From Cohnella herbarum (GTDB lineage: Bacteria; Bacillota; Bacilli; Paenibacillales; Paenibacillaceae): a stretch of 64,000 nt of DNA. The DNA is taken from assembly GCF_012849095.1 (NCBI RefSeq), contig NZ_CP051680.1, positions 7,250,001 to 7,314,000 of the forward strand, in the 5' to 3' direction. Each line of letters opens with the position of its first letter. The first letter of the stretch is position 1. Below the pieces are notes generated by a model. It did no database searches, was not told the DNA's origin, and saw nothing but the letters and a program-made list of their open reading frames with translations. This document shows positions 44,312 to 53,822 of this stretch, one piece after another. A program made the translations under genes and the position numbers.

Positions 44312-46023
44312 TTGATATCGGTTCAGTTCGCGAAGGCGTCCGATTTCGGCGCATTTCCCGACACGGGCAAAGATAGCACGGAAGCCGTTCGGAAAGCGAT
44401 TCGGCATTGCAAGGAAAACGGGATCCGCAAGCTCGTATTCGAACAGGGAAGATATGACTTTAAGCATCCGTCTTTCATAGAGCAATACGAAATGTTGATG
44501 AAACACGGGGCGCTTCTGGATCTGGGCCAATCGTCAGAACAGAAAGCCATCGCGTTTCACGTGGAAGAGATGGACGATTTCGAATGGGACGGCGGATTCT
44601 CGCAATTCGTGTTCCACGGATTGGTTCAGCCGTTCGCGTTCATAAGATGTCGGAATCTGAAGCTTCATCGGTTCTCGATCGATTGGCACCAGCCGCTGTT
44701 TTCCATGGGAGTCGTTCGAACTGCCGATGACGTGAGCGCTCTAATCGAACTTCGGGAAGGTCATGCGGTAGATGGGCCCGTCCCCGTCGCGGCGCTAATG
44801 AATGTCGATCCGACATCGTCGTATCCGCTTATAGGTTCCATAGAATCTTTTAATCAGATCGATCGAACGGAGCAGCCTTCGTCGAATCAATTACGAATCC
44901 ACTACTCCAATCCGCAACGGTTGCAACCGGGTATGCAACTGTTACTTAGGCATATCTTAAACTATCGAATGGGCATTCTTTTCCACGAATGTATATTCGT
45001 TCTAGTGCGCGATGTGACTTTGTTGTACACTCCGGGTATGGGCATTATCGGGCATCGTAGCGAGCATTTGACCTTCAACCGCCTGACTGTGAAGCCGGGG
45101 AAGGAAGGATATTGTCGACGAACACGGATGCTACTCATTTTATTAGCTGTAAAGGCCATATCCGATTCGAAGATTGTCATTTCGAAGGTATGGGCGACGA
45201 TGCGGTTAACGTGCATGGGTTTTATTTCAAGGTGAGAAAAATTGTCGACGATCATACGGTAGAAGTAATCGTCGATATTGCCACACAATCCGAAAAACCG
45301 GATTATCCGGACGTGGGGGATCGGATCGAGCTCGTACGAGGCCAGACGTTGGAGCCTTATGCTCCGAATGAGATAGCGGGCGTTGAGGTGTGCCCGGATG
45401 GCGGGTTGAGGCTGCAGCTTCGACAGCCAATTCCGGAAGGACTCGCGGAAACCGACTTGATTGCGAATCTGACGAGGGCGGCTTCGTTGACCATTCGCAA
45501 TTGTTCGGTGCGGAATAATCGCGCCCGAGCGTTCCTCGTTCAAACGCGGGATGTAGAAATCGAGAATTGCACGTTCGATCATTGCACGGGCACGGCCATT
45601 CATTTGAACTGCTCGATCTACTGGTATGAGAGCTTGTCCGTCAATCGGGTGTCGGTACGAAACAATCGGTTCGTGGAATGCGGGTTCGGCGCCGGGACGA
45701 TCGGAGGCGCGGAAGCGATGGTTGTCAGCGTAGAAAGCCCTGGGGCCGTTGTTGGCGTTCATCGGGACATTCGGTTTACGGGAAACGTCATACACGGACG
45801 CAACGGGATGGCGCTACGGATCGAATCCGCGCAGGGAGTAAGGGTCGAGGGGAACGAGTTTATCTCTAGTTCGCCGATTGCCCTCATTGACGATTCGCGT
45901 GAAGTCGTATTCCGGAACAATCGATTCGATGTCGTTCAAGCCCAATTCGTCATAGGAAAAGGATGCTGTGAAAAGTCGATCGAACTGAGGGATGAAGCAT
46001 GCGAGATCAAGCAAATGCGATAG
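44312..46023 (+). pseudogene. GH110-like beta-helix alpha-galactosidase (copy 1), frameshift at 45097-45100
   Basis: Two frames join at about 45105. The first (TTG 44312, after AGGGGG) encodes a pectate-lyase-like start (VQFAKASDFGAFPDTGKDSTEAVRKAI) and beta-helix rungs. The second continues with GDDAVNVHG and further N-rich turns to 46023. One extra G in the GGGG run at 45097-45100 gives VKPGEGRILSTNTDATHF and a single protein of about 570 residues. It aligns with the next gene, which has SEGR and DDAINVHG at the same places. GH110 enzymes remove terminal alpha-1,3-galactose. A sequence error or recent slippage is more likely than old decay. Confidence 0.65.
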
Positions 46024-47816
46024 AAAACGATCCGGTTACCCGACTGTTTCGGGTAACCGATTACGGAGCGAAACCGGATTCCGGCGAGGATGCGACTAGG
46101 GCGATACAAGCCGCAATCGACGCCGCTTCCGCCATGGAAGAGCCGGCGGTGATTGAATTTCCGCTGGGCCGATATGATTTGTATCCGGTGAACGCAGCCC
46201 AAGCGCCTTATTATGTCTCCAATACGGTCAGCGAAGACGAGCATCCCGATCCGACGAAGACGATCGGCCTCTGGTTCAAAGGGGCAAGCCGGATTCGCGT
46301 GGAAGGGAACGGCTCTCGTCTGCTTTTTCACGGGAAGATGACGCCGATCGTCATGGACGGTTGCGTCGACGCGGAAATACGGAATTTGACGATCGATTTC
46401 GCAAGACCGACGATATCGGAAATTCGGATCGCGGCGATCGGCGAAAGCTATTGGGACGTGGAGGTACATCCGGATTCCTATTATTTGTTGAAGGACGACA
46501 AGCTGCATTGGGTCGGCGAAGGCTGGTCTTACCGCGGAGGCCCCGCCCAGGAATATGACCCGGTCAGTAATCGGACATGGAGAGTCCCTAACCCGGTAAC
46601 GTTGGCCAATCACGTCGAGCAACTGGAACTCGGCAAGCTTCGATTGCGGTTCGCATCCGCTCCGTTCACGACGGTCGGTCATGTGTTTCAAATGCGAGAC
46701 GGCATCCGCGACCAAGTCGGTTCGCTGATCGTAGGTTGTCGCAACATCATCTGGCAAAACGTCTGGATGCAATATATGCACGGACTGGGGATCGTCGGGC
46801 AATTCAGCGAAAATCTAACATTAGAGGGCTTGCGATTGGCGCCGGATCCTTCCGAAGGACGAACGGCCGCGGGTTTCGCCGATTTCGTTCATCTATCCGG
46901 AATGAAAGGTAAAGTATCGATCGTCGACAGCGAATTCGAGGGAGCGCACGACGACGCGATCAATGTACACGGTACTCATCTTAGAATCGTCGGCGTCGAG
47001 GACGGCAAGCGCGTTCGCGTGAGGTTCATGCATCCGCAAACCTACGGATTTAACGCGTTCCATCCTGGCGACGAGATCGACTTTATTTCCGCGCGCGCGC
47101 TGACTTCTTATGCAACCCGGCAGGTTATCGACATCAAGCAGCTCAGTCTGCGCGAAGCCGAGTTGACGCTTGATGCTCTCGTGCCGGAGACGATCGGGGA
47201 CGAGGATGTCGTCGAGAACGTCACGTGGACGCCCGAAGTATCCATTCGCGGAAATGTCTTCAAGAGAATCCCGACCCGAGGAATTCTCGTTACGACGCGC
47301 CGTAAAGTGACCATCGAGAATAATTCGTTCGAAAAGCTTCACATGAGCGCCATTCTGATCGCCGATGATGCCGAAAGCTGGTTCGAATCGGGAATGGTCA
47401 GGCATGTTCGGATCAGGGGTAACCGATTCATCGCATGCGGCGGCGGTACTCAGCCCGTCATTCTGATTCACCCGGAGAACACGCTCGTTTCAGCGGATGC
47501 TCCCGTGCATAGCAACGTCGTCATAAGCGGTAACCGGTTTGAACTGGACGGTTCCCCGTTATTGGACGCGAAGAGCACGCACGACTTGATTGTTGCGGAT
47601 AATCAGATCTCGAGAAACGGCGTCATGGATGGAGAATCCGCCGATTCGCAAGAAATCGTTCGATTGTGGGCGTGCAGCGGAGTTGAGATTGTCGGAAATA
47701 CATTCGAAGACAACGGAGTTGCAATTGTAAAGACGATTTCGATGCGAGCCAAGCACCTTGCCATCGATACGGGGCAAGCAGCAATTATACGGAGGGATTA
47801 CGAGGATGAAATCTAA
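45999..47816 (+). CDS. GH110-like right-handed beta-helix alpha-1,3-galactosidase (copy 2)
   Basis: 605 residues. Starts with FRVTDYGAKPDSGEDATRAIQAAIDAA, the usual entry strand of parallel beta-helix glycosidases. Rungs carry repeated N/G turns (RVEGNGSRLLF, VSIRGNVFKRIPTRGILVTT, VRIRGNRFIACGGGTQPVI). The EFEGAHDDAINVHG block is the best match to the GH110 active region. No signal peptide. It overlaps copy 1 by 25 bases. GH110 enzymes act on B-antigen-type alpha-1,3-Gal; other beta-helix families remain possible. Confidence 0.62.
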   Translation: MRDQANAIENDPVTRLFRVTDYGAKPDSGEDATRAIQAAIDAASAMEEPAVIEFPLGRYDLYPVNAAQAPYYVSNTVSEDEHPDPTKTIGLWFKGASRIRVEGNGSRLLFHGKMTPIVMDGCVDAEIRNLTIDFARPTISEIRIAAIGESYWDVEVHPDSYYLLKDDKLHWVGEGWSYRGGPAQEYDPVSNRTWRVPNPVTLANHVEQLELGKLRLRFASAPFTTVGHVFQMRDGIRDQVGSLIVGCRNIIWQNVWMQYMHGLGIVGQFSENLTLEGLRLAPDPSEGRTAAGFADFVHLSGMKGKVSIVDSEFEGAHDDAINVHGTHLRIVGVEDGKRVRVRFMHPQTYGFNAFHPGDEIDFISARALTSYATRQVIDIKQLSLREAELTLDALVPETIGDEDVVENVTWTPEVSIRGNVFKRIPTRGILVTTRRKVTIENNSFEKLHMSAILIADDAESWFESGMVRHVRIRGNRFIACGGGTQPVILIHPENTLVSADAPVHSNVVISGNRFELDGSPLLDAKSTHDLIVADNQISRNGVMDGESADSQEIVRLWACSGVEIVGNTFEDNGVAIVKTISMRAKHLAIDTGQAAIIRRDYEDEI

Positions 47817-49002
47817 TGTGAGAATCGGCATCATCGGACTTGGCGGCCGGGGTATGGGGCTGCTGGAAATCATTATTTTGAAAATGAAGGACGTGGAAGT
47901 CGTCGCCGTGTGCGACTTGCACGAGGATCGTCGTAACCGGGCAGCCGACGTTATCGAGATGGCGGGCAACAGCCGACCGATTGCAACATCGCATTACAAC
48001 GAGGTTCTGGATATGGCATCGGTTGATGCCGTCGTCATTACCACGTCATGGTCCTCCCATATTCACATCGCGATCGACGCAATGGAAAAGGGGAAATACG
48101 CCGCTTGTGAAGTCGGAGGCGCGTACTCCATTCAGGAATGCTGGAAGCTGGTAGAAGCTTACGAGAGAACGAAGGTTCCTTGCATGCTATTGGAAAATTG
48201 CTGTTATGGCCGGGATGAACTCATGGTTTTAAACATGGTAAAGCTAGGGGTATTCGGGGAACTGGTCCACGCCTCGGGAGGTTATCATCATGACCTGCGC
48301 TATGAAATCGCTAATGGCAAGGAAAACCGGCATTATCGGCTGAACGAATACGTTCATCGCAACTGCGAGAACTATCCGACCCACGAGTTGGGGCCGATCG
48401 CCAAGGTTCTCGATATTAATAGAGGAAACCGAATGATGTCCCTGGTGTCGGTCTCGTCCAAGGCGGCGGGCATGCAGGAATACTTGAAGAACAAAAGCGC
48501 GAATAGCGAGCTCGCGAACACCCGGTTTATGCAAGGGGATATCGTGACTACGATCATCAAGTGCGACCGCGGGGAAACGCTAACGCTCACGTTGGATACG
48601 ACGTTGCCTAGATACTATTCAAGAGGATTTACGGTAAGAGGAACGAAAGCATTGTTCATGGAAGACAATCGCTCGTTGTTCATTGACGGTGAACACGACA
48701 AATATGAAACGAAATGGAAAACGCAATGGGACAATGCGGACGGCTATCGCGAAAAGTATGATCACCCCATCTGGCAGAGCTACTTACGGGAAGGCGTTCG
48801 CGAGGGACATGACGGGATGGATTGGCTTGTGTTCAAAGCTTTTTTCGACAGCGTCAAGAGCGGGACGCAAACGCCGATCGACGTATACGACATGGCCGCG
48901 TGGATGAGCATCTCCTCTCTTTCCGAGGATTCCATTGCGATGGGCGGGCAACCGGTGGCGATTCCCGATTTTACGAACGGAAAATGGATCGGCGCCAAGT
49001 AA
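47806..49002 (+). CDS. GH109-type NAD-dependent alpha-N-acetylgalactosaminidase
   Basis: 398 residues from ATG 47806, overlapping the previous stop. Rossmann start [15 protein letters not shown] binds NAD(H). The rest departs from ordinary Gfo/Idh/MocA enzymes and matches GH109: ACEVGGAYSIQECWKLVEAYERTKVPCMLLENCCYGRDELMVLNMV (about 100-145) and HASGGYHHDLR (155-165). GH109 glycosidases remove terminal alpha-GalNAc by an oxidation/elimination mechanism that uses tightly bound NAD. No Tat or other signal peptide, so cytoplasmic. Its place beside GH110-like and GH101-like genes supports the glycosidase reading. Confidence 0.75.
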   Translation: MKSNVRIGIIGLGGRGMGLLEIIILKMKDVEVVAVCDLHEDRRNRAADVIEMAGNSRPIATSHYNEVLDMASVDAVVITTSWSSHIHIAIDAMEKGKYAACEVGGAYSIQECWKLVEAYERTKVPCMLLENCCYGRDELMVLNMVKLGVFGELVHASGGYHHDLRYEIANGKENRHYRLNEYVHRNCENYPTHELGPIAKVLDINRGNRMMSLVSVSSKAAGMQEYLKNKSANSELANTRFMQGDIVTTIIKCDRGETLTLTLDTTLPRYYSRGFTVRGTKALFMEDNRSLFIDGEHDKYETKWKTQWDNADGYREKYDHPIWQSYLREGVREGHDGMDWLVFKAFFDSVKSGTQTPIDVYDMAAWMSISSLSEDSIAMGGQPVAIPDFTNGKWIGAK

Positions 49003-49035
49003 CAAGTTCATTTAGGAGAGGAGCAACCATCTGAT

Positions 49036-49992
49036 ATGAAGTATCGCAGGTTGGGAAGAAGCGGCCTTCAAGTGAGCGAAATCGCTCTTGGCAGTTGGTT
49101 AACGTACGATGATCCGGGACAGGCCGCTTCCGTAGAAGCCGTCATTCATAAGGCGTATGAACTGGGGATCAACTACTTCGACACGGCCAACATGTATGCC
49201 CGAGGCGAGGCGGAAAAGGTCATGGGCCGGGCGTTGGTAAGCTATAAGAGAGACTCTTACGTTCTCGGGACGAAGGTTTATTTCGACATGGGCGACGGGC
49301 CTAACGATCGAGGGTTGTCGCGCAAGCACATCATGGAGCAATGCGAAGCGAGCCTGAAGAGGCTTGGCGTCGATTATATCGACCTGTACTATTGTCATCG
49401 ATTCGACGAGAATACGCCGCTGGACGAAACCTTAAGGGCGATGGACGATTTGGTCACGCAAGGCAAAGTGTTATATGTCGGCATCAGCGAGTGGCGGGAA
49501 TGGCAAATCGCGGAGGCAGCGGGGCTAGCAGAGCGTCTTCATCTGGATCCGATTGTCGTCAATCAGCCGGAATACAATATGTTCACTCGCCGAATCGAAG
49601 CGGACATCGTGGCGCAATGCGAAAAGCAGGGTATCGGCCAAGTCGTGTTCTCTCCATTGGCACATGGCGTCCTTAGCGGCAAATACCGTAAAGGGGTGGC
49701 GCTTCCCGAAGGATCAAGGGCTACTAACCCGGAGCACAATCATTGGATCAAAAACCAAGGCTTGTTGTCCGAGAATAGGCTCAACCAGGTAGAGCTGTTG
49801 ATTCAATTGGCAGAGCAGATGGGCATCACGTTGGTTCAACTGGCTTTGGCTTGGAATTTACGACTGCCGAACATCTCGAGCTGCATTATCGGCGCCACGA
49901 GACCGGAGCAAGTCGAGCAAAACGCATCCGCTTCGGGCATAGCCCTAGCTGACGACGTTGTGGCCGAAATCGAAAAGATATTAAGCGAATAA
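49036..49992 (+). CDS. Aldo/keto reductase
   Basis: 318 residues, NADP-dependent barrel. Conserved elements: RSGLQVSEIALGSWLTY, YFDTANMYARGEAE (catalytic Asp/Tyr), the lysine in VLGTKVYF, YYCHRFDENTPLDETLRAMDDLV and IIGATRPEQVEQN at the C terminus. It resembles the YccK/Kv-beta group. In this operon it could reduce a sugar aldehyde or keto-sugar released by the glycosidases; direct evidence is lacking. Confidence 0.85.
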   Translation: MKYRRLGRSGLQVSEIALGSWLTYDDPGQAASVEAVIHKAYELGINYFDTANMYARGEAEKVMGRALVSYKRDSYVLGTKVYFDMGDGPNDRGLSRKHIMEQCEASLKRLGVDYIDLYYCHRFDENTPLDETLRAMDDLVTQGKVLYVGISEWREWQIAEAAGLAERLHLDPIVVNQPEYNMFTRRIEADIVAQCEKQGIGQVVFSPLAHGVLSGKYRKGVALPEGSRATNPEHNHWIKNQGLLSENRLNQVELLIQLAEQMGITLVQLALAWNLRLPNISSCIIGATRPEQVEQNASASGIALADDVVAEIEKILSE

Positions 49993-50023
49993 GACAGGGG
50001 ATAGAACAGGGGGGATTCAAACG

Positions 50024-50947
50024 ATGAATCATCGGATGAGATATCGGGAAGATGGCACCTTCACGATTATCCAGTTCACCGATGTCCATTGGACGGACGG
50101 TCTGGAGCTGGATCGTCAAACGCAGGCGGTCATGGAAACGGTGATGGATGCCGAGGATCCGGACCTGGTCGTGTTTACCGGGGATTTGATCCAACCGACC
50201 GACAAGGCCGATGCCGTGGACATGATGCGGCAAGCCGTGGAATCGGTCGTGCGAAGAGGTATTCCTTGGGCGTTCGTATTCGGCAATCACGACACGGAGG
50301 CGCATATCACGCGGGCTGAATTGGTTGAAGCTATCATAGCGCAGCCCTACTCTGTTACACGGCGCGGCCCGGAACGTTTGACCGGCGAAGGAAACTACGT
50401 CATCGAGATCGGCCATGCGGACGGAAAGTGCGGAGCCGCGCTTTATTTCCTCGATTCGGGCAACGTCTCCTGCGTTCCTTCCATCGACGGTTACGACTGG
50501 ATTCGGCGGGATCAGATCGACTGGTACGCGGAGCAATCCCGCGAGCTGGCGGCGAAGAACGCGGGTACTTCCGTACCGGCGCTAGCCTTCTTCCACATTC
50601 CGCTGCCGGAATACGAGGAAATGTGGTTGGAGGGGGCAGGTTACGGGAGCAAGCTGGAGAAGGTGTGTTGTCCTAACGTTAATTCGGGTCTATTCGCAGC
50701 GATGGTGGAACAAGGCGATGTTATGGGCACTTTTTGCGGACACGATCACATCAACGATTATTGGGGCGAATGGTATGGCATTCGGTTATGTTATGGTCGG
50801 GCTACAGGCTTGAATACATATGGCCGAGAAGATTTTCCTCACGGTGCGCGAATCATTCGATTGCAAGAAGGGGTCTGCGGGTTTACGACGTGGCTGAGAC
50901 TGGGGACCGGAGAGAAGATCGAGCAGATGATAAGGAATCCTCGTTAA
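50024..50947 (+). CDS. Metallophosphoesterase of purple-acid-phosphatase-like type
   Basis: 307 residues. Metal motifs: IQFTDVHW (D-x-H), VFTGDLIQPTD (GD), WAFVFGNHDTEA (GNHD), ALAFFHIPLPEYEEMW (histidine) and GTFCGHDHINDYW (GHDH). The length and P-L-P-E-Y-E-x-x-W segment fit the Dcr2/YkoQ-like group. It closes the ABC-glycosidase operon before a terminator. It is only distantly related to the tandem pair at 34506-36592. Confidence 0.82.
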   Translation: MNHRMRYREDGTFTIIQFTDVHWTDGLELDRQTQAVMETVMDAEDPDLVVFTGDLIQPTDKADAVDMMRQAVESVVRRGIPWAFVFGNHDTEAHITRAELVEAIIAQPYSVTRRGPERLTGEGNYVIEIGHADGKCGAALYFLDSGNVSCVPSIDGYDWIRRDQIDWYAEQSRELAAKNAGTSVPALAFFHIPLPEYEEMWLEGAGYGSKLEKVCCPNVNSGLFAAMVEQGDVMGTFCGHDHINDYWGEWYGIRLCYGRATGLNTYGREDFPHGARIIRLQEGVCGFTTWLRLGTGEKIEQMIRNPR

Positions 50948-50953
50948 AAGCAT

Positions 50954-50994
50954 AAACAACCGACGGCAGATTTCTTAGATGCCGTCGGTTGTTT
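50954..50994. terminator. Bidirectional terminator
   Basis: AAACAACCGACGGCA (50954-50968) pairs perfectly with TGCCGTCGGTTGTTT (50980-50994). Convergent genes lie on both sides. Confidence 0.88.
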
Positions 50995-51010
50995 GCGAAA
51001 GGGAGTTATT

Positions 51011-51316
51011 TCAGCCCGTGACCGCGAAGCTGATCAATCGATTAGGCCCTTTATTTCCAATCTTGTCTATCGCATACACTTCGATTTCGTAAGTCTGAAT
51101 TGGAGCTTCGTAAGGAATCGGATATGCCCATGTGAACGATCCGTCTTCTTCTTGTCTCATTACATCGTATATCCCGTAATCCGAAAGTCTCACGATCGAT
51201 TTGTCGATTTCGACGTTCGCACCGAGATTGCCGTATTCGACTCTCAGCTTGGCCCATTCCCCGCGTTTTCCTTCATTCGACGATAGAGTCGCTTTCAATT
51301 TGTACATTTCCGGCAC
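51011..51316 (-). CDS. Small beta-sandwich-like protein, TetR-box controlled (paralog of 28560-28862)
   Basis: 101 residues. GTG 51316 is chosen because it aligns residue for residue with the start of the paralog (VPEMYKLK versus MNLDYEAK) and follows GGAGGAGA; an ATG at 51334 contains the ribosome site. Shared motifs are GKRGEW, VRLSDYGIYDVM, FTWAYPIPYEAP, TYEIEVYA and GNKGP. No signal peptide. Like its paralog it sits behind the ACTGAC-YR-GTCAGT operator. Confidence 0.72.
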   Translation of the reverse strand: MPEMYKLKATLSSNEGKRGEWAKLRVEYGNLGANVEIDKSIVRLSDYGIYDVMRQEEDGSFTWAYPIPYEAPIQTYEIEVYAIDKIGNKGPNRLISFAVTG

Positions 51317-51340
51317 GATAACCATCTCCTCCATTTATTG

Positions 51341-51387
51341 TACTGACCAGTCAGTTATATATTATTCGGATCCACAGCCATTGTCAA
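51341..51387 (-). promoter_or_regulatory. Promoter with TetR-type operator before the 51316 gene
   Basis: Reverse strand: TTGACA (51387-51382), 17-base spacer, TAATAT (51364-51359), then AACTGACTGGTCAGTACA over the start point (51357-51341 core). Same architecture as at 27952 and 28485. Confidence 0.85.
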
Positions 51388-51497
51388 TCGAATTTTCCCT
51401 CATGGGACCGAATGTTAAGAAATGAGAATGACCTGAAAATCTAACTCTATCTCTCCGAAAAGCCTCTAGATATACTGGATTTCTTAACCTATTAGTA

Positions 51498-51720
51498 TGT
51501 AAAACTCGTACTCATTTACACCGACACTAATTGTAAAAATGGCACTTAGATTGAGAGGGGTATACCCGAGCAATAAGCTAAGTGTAAAACATGCAACTAG
51601 GTTGAACGGTTTGCTCGAATCAAGTCTTTGAACCGCCAACTAGTTGTAAATATTCCACTTAGATGTTGAAGTTACTGAGTTTAGAGGAATCTAAGTGTAT
51701 ATTCTGCACTTCCTGTACAG
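51498..51720. repeat. Intergenic repeat array D (51-bp spacing, A/T-rich)
   Basis: TA(A/G)TTGTAAA-type cores begin at 51498, 51532, 51583, 51645 and 51696; the spacings are 34, 51, 62 and 51. Each main core is followed 8-9 bases later by (G)CACTTAG or GCAACTAG and TTGA. Sequence is unrelated to arrays A-C. With the operator region it accounts for most of the 476-base gap 51317-51792; nothing else is evident there. Confidence 0.65.
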
Positions 51721-51792
51721 CGCGGGATGCTCCGAAGCCGGATTTCCTTCAACGACGGCCGGAACACTATGAATTCGATATAGGAAGACATC

Positions 51793-53052
51793 TTGCGATA
51801 TTTTCAGAAACTGTACAATAAGGAATTTTCTAAGGAAGTCGGCCTGTTGGAAATTCGAGCGAAGAGTTCTTTGATCAATGAATTCCTCTCGGGACTGATC
51901 GATGGAGTGAACGTCGGGAAGATACTGGTGTCCGAGAAAAGCTTGGTGATCGCCGACCTCGACGTTCTGGGGTCGATTAAGGGGGATGATAAGTCTCTTA
52001 AACGTGCGATAGAAGTCAGTGAATATGACTTTAAGGCGCTTCCAAGACGGATTATCTATACCTTGGACATTGCGGAGTTGGGTTTGAAGGTAGCCGTTGT
52101 CGAGACGAATGAAGCCGTAATGGTCGGCATCCGGAAGAAGCAGTACACTTACATCGCGACGATCGTTTTCCTTATGCTGCTATTGTCCTATTTGTACTAT
52201 TGGCTCGCTATTTCGTTTACCCGAAGAATCGAAGCTGGCCAAACATATGAAAAGAAGCGATTCCCGTAACTTGCGCGCGTTTGACGGAGGTGCGGAGAAG
52301 AAGGACGAAGTCGGGTTCTTGACCGGTTCCTTCAATAGAATGATCGGGCGGATAGACGAACTGGTTAACAGCGTTCAGCGTTCGGAGATTATGAGGAAAG
52401 AAGCGGAATATTTAATGCTCCAAGCCCAGATCAAGCCGCATTTCTTATACAACACGTTGGAAACGATTCGTATGCTGGCGCACTCGAACGGGGACGCTCC
52501 CGTTTCGGAATTGACGAACAATCTGGCCAGATTTGTCCGTTACAGCCTTTCGCGGCAAAATGACACGGCGACGATCGCCGACGAGTTGGAACATATCCGA
52601 AGCTATTTGTCCGTTCACCAGACGCGCTTCGGAGACCGAATGAAGTTCGAGATCGAAGCGGAAGAAGGAGTCGGTTCGCAACGTTGTCCCAGGTTCATTC
52701 TGCAGCCGCTCGTGGAAAATAGTATCGAGCACGGGATTTCCAAAATCCGGCGCATAGGACTGATTCGGATTCGCTGCTATCGCGCGGAAGACCGATATAC
52801 CGTCATTACGATATCCGATAGCGGTCCGGGAAAGATGCACAGAAACTAGCGGATATTCGAGCAAGGCTCCAGGGATCCACCGCGGACAACTCGCAAGAGG
52901 CGGAGCAATCGGGAGGAATCGGATTATGCAACGTGCATGAGCGTGTCCGCATGTTTTACGGAGGAGATTCGGGTTTGACGATCGAAAGCCTCGTCGGCGA
53001 AGGGACGATCGTTTCGATTAAGATGGATGATTCGGAAGGGGGGCCAAGATGA
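51793..53052 (+). pseudogene. Broken YesM-type sensor histidine kinase
   Basis: Remnant of a membrane sensor kinase. The N-terminal helix and first part of the sensing domain are missing: the frame starts at about 51793 within the extracytoplasmic region (GLLEIRAKSSLINEFL). A helix (IVFLMLLLSYLYYWLAISF) and HAMP start follow. A +1 shift near 52240 moves into LAKHMKRSDSRNLRAF, then the H-box (LMLQAQIKPHFLYNTLETIRML) and N-box (FILQPLVENSIEHGI). A further shift near 52828 is needed to reach the G2 box GGIGLCNVHERVRMFYG and the TGA at 53050. Truncation plus two shifts point to true decay. Confidence 0.8.
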
Positions 53053-53822
53053 AAATCATGATCGTGGACGATGAACCGATCATTCTCGGCGGGATCGTGG
53101 CTATGGTGCGGGAATGCCGGGAAGACGCTTGGATCGAGGAGGCATCGGACGGATTCGAAGCGTTGGAGAAGCTTCGGACGTTCAGGCCCGACTTGTTGAT
53201 CTCCGACGTGAATATGCCGGAGATGACAGGATTGGAACTGATCGAGGAGACGAAGCGACAAGGCTATTGCGATAAGTATGTGATCTTGACCGGCTACGAT
53301 GAATTCGAGTACGCGAGGCAAGCCGTCCGTTTGGGCGTTATGGATTATTTGCTCAAGCCGGTGCAGGAGGGGGAGTTGCAGTCCGTTATCGATAGGCTGG
53401 GTCGCCATGGTGAATCGAAGGAGGCGCTATCCAACCGGACGGATAGTAACGGAAGCGCTTTGACTCATGCGATTCTAGAATATATCCATTTGCATTACGG
53501 CAGGGATTTGCCGTTAGACGAGGTTGCGGCGCATGGGGGAATCCATCCCAACTACTTATGCGCCATCATGAAACGAAACATCGGCAAGAGCTTCGTCCAC
53601 TATTTGCGCGAATATCGCATGGAGAGAGCAATGACGATGTTCCGCGACAACCCTCGCGTGCAAATTGACAAAGTAGCTCAATCCGTCGGATACGAGCAGC
53701 CTAGACATTTTTACAAGGTGTTTAAGAAGTCGACCGGGTTTACTCCGGGGCAATTCCGAGACGATTGCTTGAAGTCAATGAGGGGTAAGCGAAACGAAGT
53801 ATCAAACCCCTTTGTACTGTGA
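53049..53822 (+). CDS. YesN-type response regulator, CheY receiver plus AraC HTH
   Basis: 257 residues. Receiver: MIVDDEPIILGGI (acidic pocket D7-D8), phospho-acceptor Asp in LLISDVNMPEMTG (D56), Thr in VILTGYDEFEYA and Lys in YLLKPVQEGEL. C-terminal AraC HTH: LDEVAAHGGIHPNYLCAIMKRNIGKSF and KVAQSVGYEQPRHFYKVFKKSTGFTP. ATG overlaps the last stop of the broken kinase (ATGA), so they were one operon. With its kinase damaged, it would be orphaned unless another kinase serves it. Its end overlaps the convergent AraC gene by 21 bases. Confidence 0.88.
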   Translation: MKIMIVDDEPIILGGIVAMVRECREDAWIEEASDGFEALEKLRTFRPDLLISDVNMPEMTGLELIEETKRQGYCDKYVILTGYDEFEYARQAVRLGVMDYLLKPVQEGELQSVIDRLGRHGESKEALSNRTDSNGSALTHAILEYIHLHYGRDLPLDEVAAHGGIHPNYLCAIMKRNIGKSFVHYLREYRMERAMTMFRDNPRVQIDKVAQSVGYEQPRHFYKVFKKSTGFTPGQFRDDCLKSMRGKRNEVSNPFVL

